Of a DNA stretch of 64,000 nucleotides, positions 8,925 to 16,428 are shown in pieces. The stretch's first letter is position 1, and each line of letters begins with the position of its first letter. Made by a program: the position numbers and the translations under genes. Origin of the DNA: Helicobacter suis. Its GTDB lineage: Bacteria; Campylobacterota; Campylobacteria; Campylobacterales; Helicobacteraceae. The DNA lies in assembly GCF_902196125.1 (NCBI RefSeq), contig NZ_CABIKG010000003.1:40757-104756 (forward strand), given 5' to 3'. The notes beneath the pieces were generated by a model that saw only the letters and a list, made by a program, of their open reading frames with translations, was not told where the DNA came from and did no database searches.

Positions 8925-8943
8925 AACGCGCGTTAATCCTCAT
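8902..8943 (-). other. 13-codon mini-ORF, copy of TonB receptor C-terminus
   Basis: Reading MRINARFEIVYQY then stop, this short frame ends in the same residues as the receptor gene ending at 10385. It has a GAGG just inside it and overlaps the TTG start of wbpI in another frame. It is either a scar of recombination or a leader whose translation feeds wbpI; the sequence cannot decide. Confidence 0.5.
8903..8936. repeat. 34-bp direct repeat, left copy
   Basis: Identical over 34 bases to 10386-10419, the last codons of the TonB receptor gene. The two copies bracket the 1.45-kb segment that holds the glycosyltransferase. The left copy forms the 5' end of wbpI. Confidence 0.9.
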
Positions 8944-9058
8944 ACAAAGTCCAGTTGATATACTTTGTGTTACTTAATTAGAAATATTATTAAATATAGC
9001 TTAATAAAACTAAACGGCATGTAAAGATATTGCTATAAATGGCAACTAAAAACATGAG

Positions 9059-9096
9059 TTAGGTAATAGTCGGTCTTTTTACCGGCTATTACCTAA
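9059..9096. repeat. 16-bp inverted repeat (hairpin) between wbpI and glycosyltransferase
   Basis: Arms TTAGGTAATAGTCGGT and ACCGGCTATTACCTAA pair over 16 positions with one G-T and a six-base loop (CTTTTT). It lies in a divergent intergenic region, and neither strand has a T-run just after the stem, so an ordinary terminator is unlikely. An operator or an mRNA leader structure is possible. Confidence 0.7.
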
Positions 9097-9142
9097 AACC
9101 GCCAAGCAACCCCTAAATATTACTACTCAGAGAATTTTATAG

Positions 9143-9148
9143 TAGAAT
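9143..9148 (+). promoter_or_regulatory. Candidate -10 box for the glycosyltransferase
   Basis: TAGAAT (within ATAGTAGAATAAG) lies about 30 bases before the ATG at 9178, which has AAAGG at 9166-9170 as ribosome binding site. There is no clear -35 box, so the call is tentative. Confidence 0.35.
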
Positions 9149-9177
9149 AAGCCCTTTATTGTGAAAAAGGTGAATTA

Positions 9178-10345
9178 ATGAGAAAAATCAAGGTAGCTTT
9201 GCTTGTGGGTGAGTATTTTGGCGCATGTGGTACGGGCTATGGGGGCTATGGTTTCTTAGCCAGGCGTTTAGTGGCCAAATATCTACCAAGTATCCAAGTA
9301 TCCAAGTATCCAAGTAGATGTTCTTTTTAGGATTAATAGAAAATATTGGGGATTGTTTGCACACAAGACAATTATTGATGGTACTCGCGTTTTTGAGATA
9401 CCCTTAAACGATTATTGTGCCAAAAGATGGCTCTCTAAACAAAACTACGATTTGTATCTAAGCATAGAGGCGGCTTTTCCGTTTCCTTTCCTGCATGATT
9501 TAAAAACCCCCATTCTCTTTTGGATTCAAGACCCTAGACCTCTTGGTGATTGGGAGGAAATCGAGGGGGTAAGCTTGATGAGTGAACCGAATTATTTTGA
9601 TGAGGGGCTCAATAACCTTATCCATGCTCTCTATAAACAAAAGCGTATCCAATTTATCAGCCAGGCTTTCTGTTTGAATAGCAAGGCTAAGGAACTTTAT
9701 AAACTCGATGAGGAAGTGGAGATCACCTATGTACCCAATCCCATTGAAATTGAAGAAACTTTTGATCCTGCTACCCATCCCAAAAAAGATCACATCATTT
9801 TTCTAGGGCGAATTGATGTAATCAAACGGGGGTGGCTGTTTTGTGAAATCGCTAAGCAATGCCCCGAGTATGAATTTTTTATGCTAGGGCAGTCTAATGA
9901 ACCACCAGGACAAACTATGAAAATCTTAAAAGATAGAGGCTATTTTAATGTCGCTAATTTGCATTTTGTAGGGCATGCAGATGGGGACATCAAAGCCACA
10001 CACTTAAAAGATGCTAAAATCCTTATTAACACTTCTATCCACGAAGCCCTACCCATTTCCTTTTTAGAAGCACTCTCTTATGGCGTTTTACTGGTGAGCA
10101 ATCAAAATCCTGATGGACTGAGTGAAAAATTTGGTTCCTTTGTAGGACCTGTACTAGGAGATGGCTTTGAGAGTGTTCCTAAGTTTGTAAGCGCTCTGCG
10201 CTCTTTAATGCAAGAGGAAGAAGTGCGCAAAAAACTTTCAATTGCGGCCTTTAATTACATTAAAGAGGTCCATAGCCTCCCAAGGTGGCTAGCAACCATG
10301 CAAAAAATTATAGAAAATATTCTAAAAAATCAGAGAATACATTGA
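9178..10345 (+). CDS. GT4 glycosyltransferase, frameshifted (OFF) at an 8-bp tandem repeat
   Basis: A retaining GT-B fold glycosyltransferase split over two frames. From the ATG at 9178 (AAAGG ribosome site) the frame encodes a glycine-rich start (GEYFGACGTGYGGYGFLARR), then runs through three TATCCAAG units and stops at 9328. The other frame, open from 9314 to 10345, holds the rest, including HIIFLGRIDVIKRGWLF, FVGHADGDIKATHLKDAK and the donor-site TSIHEALPISFLEALSYG. The gene reads through whenever the copy number is one more than a multiple of three. One copy gives 383 residues reading YLPSIQVDVLFR across the join. The TTG at 9353 is not the true start. It presumably adds a sugar to LPS or another surface glycan, given the adjoining nucleotide-sugar operon. 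Confidence 0.85.
9286..9314 (+). repeat. 8-bp tandem repeat (TATCCAAG, 3.6 copies) inside glycosyltransferase
   Basis: CCAAG is followed by three perfect TATCCAAG units. Because 8 is not a multiple of 3, gain or loss of a unit changes the reading frame. The present count puts the gene out of frame; gaining one unit or losing two restores it. Confidence 0.92.
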
Positions 10346-10384
10346 ATACAAACTGCAAACACAAATCTTACGCGTTCAAATAGC

Positions 10385-12967
10385 TTAATACTGGTAGACA
10401 ATTTCAAAACGCGCGTTAAAGCCCGGTTCTGGTAAAGCCATGCGAATCTGGCCATTTCTAGCAAGCATATCACCGTGCGGCGCATCCGCACTAGCTTGCC
10501 AGACAGAGGTTTGGCTGACATACTGCTTATTTAAAATATTATTAAAGACGGCGGATAAACGCAAACCATTAAAGCGCTTATAAGGCGGTGTCCAGTTAAC
10601 ATAGATATTATGCACACCATACCCGGGTTTATGAATAGGGATTAATCCATAGCCCGGATAATAAATACTGTAGCCGTTATAATACATATTCGTAACAAAG
10701 CGGCTTAGCCAAGTGAGGCTTAAACCGGCATGTTTAAACACATAGTCAGCTTTCAGAATAAAAACATTGCCATAGGTGGCGGCTAAAGCATAGGTATCGG
10801 CTAATAAATAGTACTTGCCCTTAACATTAGCCGTAGGCCAAGATCTAGCGATGGAAAAAGTGCCTGTAAAGCCTTTGTATTTTACATTCCCACTTACTTC
10901 ATACCCAAAAATAGCAATGGTTTGGGCCAGATTGCCGGTAAGATTTTTAGCTATAGCATTGCCCCCACCATTTTTAGAAACATCTTGCCCATAGGAATTA
11001 ACAAAGTTATTAATCACTTGATAAAAGCTAGCGCCACGCACATTAAAATAAGGGCTATTATAATCCAGATTAAATTCTACATTCTGCCCGATAGCTGGTT
11101 TGAGATTTTTTTCATAGATCACGCTTGGATCGCGCATTAATACCCCATCACCGGGGAGTGCGCCCTTAGTAACATAGGCATAAGAGAGTTTTAAACCCAA
11201 GTTTTCAATGGGATTATATAAAATGGTAGCACTCGGGCTAAAGCCAGAGGTAAAATGATTATCCCCATCTTTATCTTTTAATAAATAAATATCATAGCGC
11301 GTACCCGCCCCTACAATGAGATTTTTTAAGAAATTGTAGTTAGCCTGCACATACCCCCCGATGATATTGCCCACCCCATAGGAATTTTGGGGCAAATCAC
11401 GATAGGCCGGATTAGCCACGCTCATGTTTTGGTTATACGCATCATCAGGGTCCATGTAGTAGTGGCGATAGGGTAGTCCTGGACCGGTTGGATCATTAGG
11501 GTTAATATTGCCCGGATACAAACCATTTTTTTGAGCCAAACCGGAGAAGGCGGTGAGGTTTTGATAAATCGCGCCGTATTCAAAGACATTTTCATAATCA
11601 GGGCTAATGGGGTGTTGGACTTTAACATTGATCCCAGAGTTAATAAGGAAAATATCGCGTTGCAAAGTCCCTTCCGCATCAGCATTGCCTAAAGTCCAGT
11701 CATTAGGTTGTGGATTATTAGCATTAGGAGGAGTTAAGTCATAGGCTTTATATTTTGGCACCATTTGTTGCCCATTTGCACTAACACTAATATCATAACC
11801 CCCACCGGGTGCGGGGGTGATCGTTCCTTTTTCACAACTACTAGGATTAAGCGCGCACCATTGACTCACCTCTTGGACATAATAAGGGTTAGTGGGCTCA
11901 TTTGAAGTAACTGCAAAAGGGTTATTTACCGGTTTATAATTACCATTGCGCACATTTAGAAAAGTTGTTGCGGTGATACGGGGTTTATTAAAATCACTTC
12001 CGCCTTCATGGTTATATTTAAAAGAAAGGTTGTGATTGACATTAATCAAATAAGCCAGCTCTTTACCAAAATCAATTAAAAAGGGGGCTGGCTGGGTACC
12101 CGGTTCATTAGCCTTACTCCAAGCACTGGTGGCATTAGGGCGCAATAAACGGGTAGAATCATAGCGCGTCATGTTATAACTCACAGCCAAACTATCCTTT
12201 TCATTAAAATAGCCATTGATTTTAAATAAGATATTATTTTGCTGGCTAGGGCTACCAATCACTTTATCGCTTGCAGCGGGATCATTAATATCATAGGTGG
12301 GGTGGAAGAGATTTTTCATGGCATTATTGCCATCGCGGTAGTAATAGATATTTTGATTTGTGTAATAACCTAAAATATCCCATTTGTTAGCACGGTAAGC
12401 CGCAACGGTAGTAACGCGGTAGCCAAAGTTAGTATAAAAACTCACCGCAGCACTGCTCCCATAATTTTGCCCCTTGCGCAAAAAATCATTAGCCCCGATG
12501 GTTTCCATCGCCATTTTTCCGGCAATAGCTCCCGGTCCAGCTGAGGCACTAGCCGCGCCTTTGATCACATCAATTTGTTTAAGCATTCCCGGATCAATAA
12601 TAGTATTGCTATCATGGTGAAACATATTCCCATTTTGTGCCGCTCCATCAATGGTAACGCGCAATAAACGACTCTCCATGCCCCTAACATAGATTTTTTG
12701 TGCCATTAACCCTCCCCCAGAAACATTAATATCAGCCCTTGTTCTAAATAAATCATTGATCTGATTACTTTGTCGTTGTTGTAATTCTTTACGGCCAATT
12801 TTCATTTCATTATTATACTCAAAGGTGCGCTTGCCAAGAGTGGTTACCTTACCTAGCGTCCGTGATTCCTCAGCCAAAAGCACCCCAGCCCCCACCACCC
12901 CAAAAGCACAAATGGTGCGCCCCCATTTCTGTTTAATAGATAACATTTTATGTTTTTTTGAATGCAT
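10385..12967 (-). CDS. TonB-dependent outer membrane receptor (FrpB-like)
   Basis: An 860-residue outer membrane receptor for energy-dependent uptake of a metal or metal complex. A signal peptide (hydrophobic ICAFGVVGAGVLL, cleavage near LLAEES) precedes a plug domain (about residues 50-175, with IYVRGMESRLLRVTIDGA and IDVIKGAASASAGPGAIAGK) and a barrel ending in alternating residues and a terminal aromatic (ARFEIVYQY). H. pylori FrpB paralogs take up haem, iron or nickel; the substrate here cannot be told. It diverges from a Hop-like gene across an AT-rich region with a possible operator. Its final 34 bases are duplicated before wbpI. Confidence 0.88.
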   Translation of the reverse strand: MHSKKHKMLSIKQKWGRTICAFGVVGAGVLLAEESRTLGKVTTLGKRTFEYNNEMKIGRKELQQRQSNQINDLFRTRADINVSGGGLMAQKIYVRGMESRLLRVTIDGAAQNGNMFHHDSNTIIDPGMLKQIDVIKGAASASAGPGAIAGKMAMETIGANDFLRKGQNYGSSAAVSFYTNFGYRVTTVAAYRANKWDILGYYTNQNIYYYRDGNNAMKNLFHPTYDINDPAASDKVIGSPSQQNNILFKINGYFNEKDSLAVSYNMTRYDSTRLLRPNATSAWSKANEPGTQPAPFLIDFGKELAYLINVNHNLSFKYNHEGGSDFNKPRITATTFLNVRNGNYKPVNNPFAVTSNEPTNPYYVQEVSQWCALNPSSCEKGTITPAPGGGYDISVSANGQQMVPKYKAYDLTPPNANNPQPNDWTLGNADAEGTLQRDIFLINSGINVKVQHPISPDYENVFEYGAIYQNLTAFSGLAQKNGLYPGNINPNDPTGPGLPYRHYYMDPDDAYNQNMSVANPAYRDLPQNSYGVGNIIGGYVQANYNFLKNLIVGAGTRYDIYLLKDKDGDNHFTSGFSPSATILYNPIENLGLKLSYAYVTKGALPGDGVLMRDPSVIYEKNLKPAIGQNVEFNLDYNSPYFNVRGASFYQVINNFVNSYGQDVSKNGGGNAIAKNLTGNLAQTIAIFGYEVSGNVKYKGFTGTFSIARSWPTANVKGKYYLLADTYALAATYGNVFILKADYVFKHAGLSLTWLSRFVTNMYYNGYSIYYPGYGLIPIHKPGYGVHNIYVNWTPPYKRFNGLRLSAVFNNILNKQYVSQTSVWQASADAPHGDMLARNGQIRMALPEPGFNARFEIVYQY
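10386..10419. repeat. 34-bp direct repeat, right copy (end of TonB receptor gene)
   Basis: This copy is functional coding sequence encoding the last residues of the receptor barrel. The left copy at 8903-8936 matches exactly, and flanking bases differ on both sides, so 34 bp is the whole repeat. Confidence 0.9.
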
Positions 12968-13054
12968 GCTAAATCCTACAAAATGAGCTATGTAGTAATA
13001 ATTTTATAAATTTAAAGCTTATATTTTATTAAAAATTTATCAAAATTAATATAA

Positions 13055-13152
13055 TATACCCGATATTTATCTCTGATTAATATTAAATGGGTTATAAAAT
13101 TGTTTAAAAGTTTTTTAGAATGAGTGATTATTTATTATCAAAATCGGGTATA
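13055..13152. promoter_or_regulatory. Divergent promoter region with inverted repeat TATACCCGAT / ATCGGGTATA
   Basis: TATACCCGAT at 13055-13064 and its exact reverse complement at 13143-13152 lie 78 bases apart in the AT-rich gap between the receptor and the Hop-like gene. Near the second arm, TGATTATTTATTATCA (about 13125) loosely resembles a Fur-type A/T palindrome. A metal-responsive repressor shared by both genes is a reasonable guess, not shown. Confidence 0.45.
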
Positions 13153-13181
13153 AATAATATTCAAGGAAAGTAGGGTTGTTG

Positions 13182-14168
13182 ATGTTTCATAGTAAAAATT
13201 TAACTTTTAAGAGGGGTTGTAAACTAATCGGGTTCTTTTTGGGTGTTTGTCCCCTTAGTTTGCCGGCAGAAAATAGCGCGGTCTTTATTGGAGTGGGTTT
13301 AGAAGTGGGGCGGGCTAATAAAGAAGTTGTAGGGGAAAAAAATGGGCAATTATTCCAGGTCCCACAGGGTAGCGTTGTACTAAGTGCATCTAATCCAGAT
13401 GCTAGCCAAGTTGGGGGGGATCAATGCGTACCGGGAAATTGTAAAGCGCTGTGGTCTAATAAGACTATGCTAAGTAGCAATGCTAATAATCCCGGGCGCA
13501 ACCAACCCATGTTTGGGCTTAATGTTTTAGCGGGCTATAAACAATTTTTTGGCAAAAAGAAATGGTTTGGGTTGCGCTATTATGGTTTTTTTGACTATGG
13601 GCACAGTAATTTTTCTAATGCCACAGCTTCTAACCGCGTGAGTGTGTTCTATCTTAATGATGATAAAGTAGATATGTACACTTACGGGGCGGGAATAGAC
13701 ATGCTCTTTAATATTATTAATAAAGATAAATTTGTTTTTGGTCTTTTTATAGGATCACAATTTGCGGGCAATTCTTGGACAAGCAATAAGGTAAACTATT
13801 TTAATCAAGGCTATGTCATTGGCACTGTACCCGGGCAATGTGCTTATATCCCTGATAGTGATAATCCTTGTAATGGCTCTACCCCCACTACAGATATTGG
13901 CACGAGCGGAGAGATTAACCCCGCTTCTTTAAAAACCACAGGCCCCCTAAAACATAGCATTAATAATACGCATTTTCAATTTTTGGTTAATGTAGGTTTG
14001 CGTACCAATATCATCAAACACCACGGGGTAGAATTTGGGATAAAAATCCCCACTTTACCCAGTCTATACTATAAAGGAAGCGCTTGGAAGAACAATAACC
14101 TTTACACGCTACAAGAAACCTTTAGACGGCAATACTCTATGTACTTGCGCTATATTTATAGCTTTTAG
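13182..14168 (+). CDS. Hop-like outer membrane protein
   Basis: A 328-residue protein resembling the Helicobacter outer membrane protein superfamily. It has a signal sequence (LIGFFLGVCPLSLPAE), then AVFIGVGLEVGRA, an N-terminal Cys pair (CVPGNCKALW) and the conserved FGLNVLAGYKQFFGKKKWFGLRYYGFFDYGHS region, here quoted in parts: GLNVLAGYKQFF and WFGLRYYGFFDYGHS. The end YSMYLRYIYSF is the barrel-closing motif. A second Cys pair (CAYIPDSDNPC) is in a central loop. ATG 13182 is chosen, although TTG 13176 fits the AAGGA at 13163-13167 better. Function (porin or adhesin) is not determined. Confidence 0.82.
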   Translation: MFHSKNLTFKRGCKLIGFFLGVCPLSLPAENSAVFIGVGLEVGRANKEVVGEKNGQLFQVPQGSVVLSASNPDASQVGGDQCVPGNCKALWSNKTMLSSNANNPGRNQPMFGLNVLAGYKQFFGKKKWFGLRYYGFFDYGHSNFSNATASNRVSVFYLNDDKVDMYTYGAGIDMLFNIINKDKFVFGLFIGSQFAGNSWTSNKVNYFNQGYVIGTVPGQCAYIPDSDNPCNGSTPTTDIGTSGEINPASLKTTGPLKHSINNTHFQFLVNVGLRTNIIKHHGVEFGIKIPTLPSLYYKGSAWKNNNLYTLQETFRRQYSMYLRYIYSF

Positions 14169-14227
14169 TTAGACAAATACACAGTAAAAAGCACACCAGC
14201 GAGTGCAAAACTATAGCGGTTTTGGAT

Positions 14228-14244
14228 AAAAATCTTGGATTTTT
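14228..14244. repeat. Small inverted repeat after Hop-like gene, possible weak terminator
   Basis: AAAAATC-TTG-GATTTTT, 60 bases after the Hop-like stop. The stem is A/T-rich with a three-base loop, so it would be a weak terminator at best. The rest of 14169-14360 shows nothing recognisable. Confidence 0.3.
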
Positions 14245-14368
14245 GCGATGCTTTCTTAAAAAGTTAGCTCTCTAAACTCTTTAAGGGGTTTTCCCATATT
14301 CTTTAAAATGTAAACCACACAAAGTACAGTAGTCAAAAATATTTTTAGCAGATAGGCGCTTTAAACTT

Positions 14369-14383
14369 ATGCTAAAATGCGCG
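14369..14383 (+). promoter_or_regulatory. Putative promoter of type I restriction operon
   Basis: ATGCTAAAATGCGCG, an extended -10 box ending at 14378, lies about 45 bases before the hsdM ATG. It is nearly identical to the element before rplY (ATGTTAAAATGCGCG). Confidence 0.5.
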
Positions 14384-14421
14384 AGATTTTGATATTTTTA
14401 TTTTTTCACAAGGGGGAGAAC

Positions 14422-16288
14422 ATGGACGCAGCGCAATTTCAGCCCATTGTCAATTTTATTTGGGACATCGCTAACTTACTCAGAGATCACTACAAAAGGG
14501 GTAAGTATAGAGATGTGATTTTGCCAATGACAGTTATTAGGCGTTTAGATGCAATCTTAGAACCTACAAAAGAAAAGGTACTAGCAAAACAAGAAGAATG
14601 TAAAGAGCAAAAGCTCTCAGAAGAACTTAGCGAGTCGCTTTTATGTGCAGCAAGTGGTTTTAGATTTTATAACCATTCTCAATTCACCTTAAAAACACTT
14701 TTAGACGATCCGGGAAATCTCAAGGTTAATTTTATAAATTACTTAAATAGCTTTAGCGCCACTATAAAAGACATCCTAAAGAAGTTTAATTTTGAAACGG
14801 AGTTAAACACCCTTGAGCAAGCAGGGATTTTATTTAAGCTTGTGGATAAATTTTGTAGCAATAAGGTTAATTTTTCTATAAAGTCTACTTCAGATAAACC
14901 CGGTTTGAGTAATTTAGGGATGGGTTATGTGTTTGAGGAGTTGATCCGCAGGTTTAATGAAGAGAATAATGAGGAAGCAGGGGAGCACTTCACCCCTAGG
15001 GATATTATTTCTTTAATGGCTACCCTCATTTTTAAACCAGTATCTGAACAAATTTTAAAAGGCGCTTATTTAATTTATGATAATGCTTGTGGGAGTGGCG
15101 GGATGCTCACCGAGTCTAAGGCCTTTATTAAGAATTTGCAACCAGCAGCTGAGATTTATTTATACGGACAAGAGATCAACCCCGAAACTTATGCAATTTG
15201 TAAGGCAGATATGCTAATTAAGGGGGAAAACCCAGAGAACATCAAATTTGGCTCAACTTTGAGTGATGATCAATTTAAAGATTTAAAATTTGATTTTATG
15301 TTGACAAATCCACCCTTTGGTAAGAGTTATGGGAATGAGCAAGAAAAATGTAAAAATGATTCGCGCTTTGCAGTGGGGCTTACAGGGGTTGGTGATGGGC
15401 AAATGATGTTTTTACTCAATATGATTAGTAAGATGAAAGATACCCCTTTAGGCTCGCGTATTGCTTCTATACACAATGGGAGCGCGCTATTTAACAGCAA
15501 TAGCGGGCAGGTGAAAATTAGAAGCCATATTATCACAAAGGACTATTTAGAGGCTATCATTGCCCTACCTACTGATTTATTTTATAACACACAAATCCCT
15601 ACTTTTATTTGGATTTTAAACAACCGCAAGCAAGCACATAAAAAAGCAAAAAGTCCAACTCATTGATGCAACTAGCTATTTTGAACCTATGGCAAAAAGC
15701 TTAGGGGAAAAGAGTAAGCGCCTTAGCCAAGAACACATCAATGCTATTTTTGAGCTTTTTTCTAAACAGATAAAAAGCCCGCAAGCGGTGGTGCTAGATT
15801 GTGAGGACTTGGGGTATACTAAATTTAATGTAATCTCTTTAAAATCAAGTCAGGAAGTTAAAGATGATTCTAAACTCATTAATAAAGAGGCTATTTTAAA
15901 AAGATTAGAGCAATTAGAAGCTAACCCGCCAAAGCTAGAGCCCATTTTTAAAGACAAAGAAACATTTTTAAATGCCCTTAATATCCCCATTCCTAAAAAA
16001 ACAAACCCTAAGGGAAAAATCTCTAAGGATTTGAAAATTCTTTTAAATGAATCAAGAGAGAAAATCCCGCTTAAAGAGGATAAAGACACTTATTTTTTAG
16101 AGCTTTTAGAGCAAATCAGGCCACAGATAGGCTTTATTGAGGGCAAAAGCATTGAAGTAGGGTATGAAATCTTGTTTAACCAACACTTTTATCGCCCCAC
16201 AGAAACTAAAAGCGCGGGTACTATCCAACAAGAAATTAGAGAGCTAGAGGGGGAAATCCAAGAACTTTTAGATGAGATTTTGGCATGA
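14422..16288 (+). pseudogene. hsdM: Type I restriction-modification methyltransferase HsdM, single frameshift
   Basis: N6-adenine methyltransferase subunit of a type I system. The ATG at 14422 follows a strong AGGGGGAGAAC site. Frame one (to 15666) has the HsdM N-terminal helical domain (IWDIANLLRDHYKRGKYRD), GEHFTPRDIISLMATL, the AdoMet motif NACGSGGMLTE and catalytic NPPFGKSYG. Frame two (to 16288) continues the family sequence from QLIDATSYFEPMAKSLG to a coiled C-terminus. The frames meet at an A6 run (15640-15645); one A fewer gives 621 residues reading KKQKVQLIDATSYFEP. This is either a real inactivating mutation, a slippage switch or a base-call error. hsdS and hsdR downstream are open. 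Confidence 0.85.
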
Positions 16289-16428
16289 AGGGGTTTAAAA
16301 AGATTACAGGGTTAGGACAAGTCCCGGTGCATTCTAAAAAATTGGTGGATTTATTTAAAGTTAGAAATAGCTACACCCCCTCTACAAAGAGTCGCGCCCT
16401 TTGGTGTGGCTTAAAGAGGGGTTTAAAG
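16285..16428 (+). pseudogene. Leftover 5' piece of an HsdS specificity gene
   Basis: An ATG at 16285 overlapping the hsdM stop (ATGA) opens a 48-codon frame that stops at 16428-16430. It contains KKLVDLFKVRNSYTPSTKS, typical of the start of an HsdS target-recognition domain (the usual pattern is R-x-G-Y-T-P-S-x-x-N-P). The sequence then switches to a different HsdS start in another frame. This looks like a scar of recognition-domain exchange or a frameshifted hsdS start. Confidence 0.55.

Noticed and set aside
9059..9096. Hairpin as an intrinsic terminator
   Set aside because: No T-run follows the stem on either strand, and the flanking genes diverge.
9353..10345. A 330-residue glycosyltransferase starting at TTG 9353
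   Set aside because: Family-like sequence extends upstream to ATG 9178 in another frame across the 8-bp repeats, so this start is an artefact.
13413..13419. G7 tract in the Hop-like gene as a phase-variation tract
   Set aside because: Runs of seven also occur in valS, dnaG and the old-yellow-enzyme gene here, so G7/C7 alone is not a useful sign.
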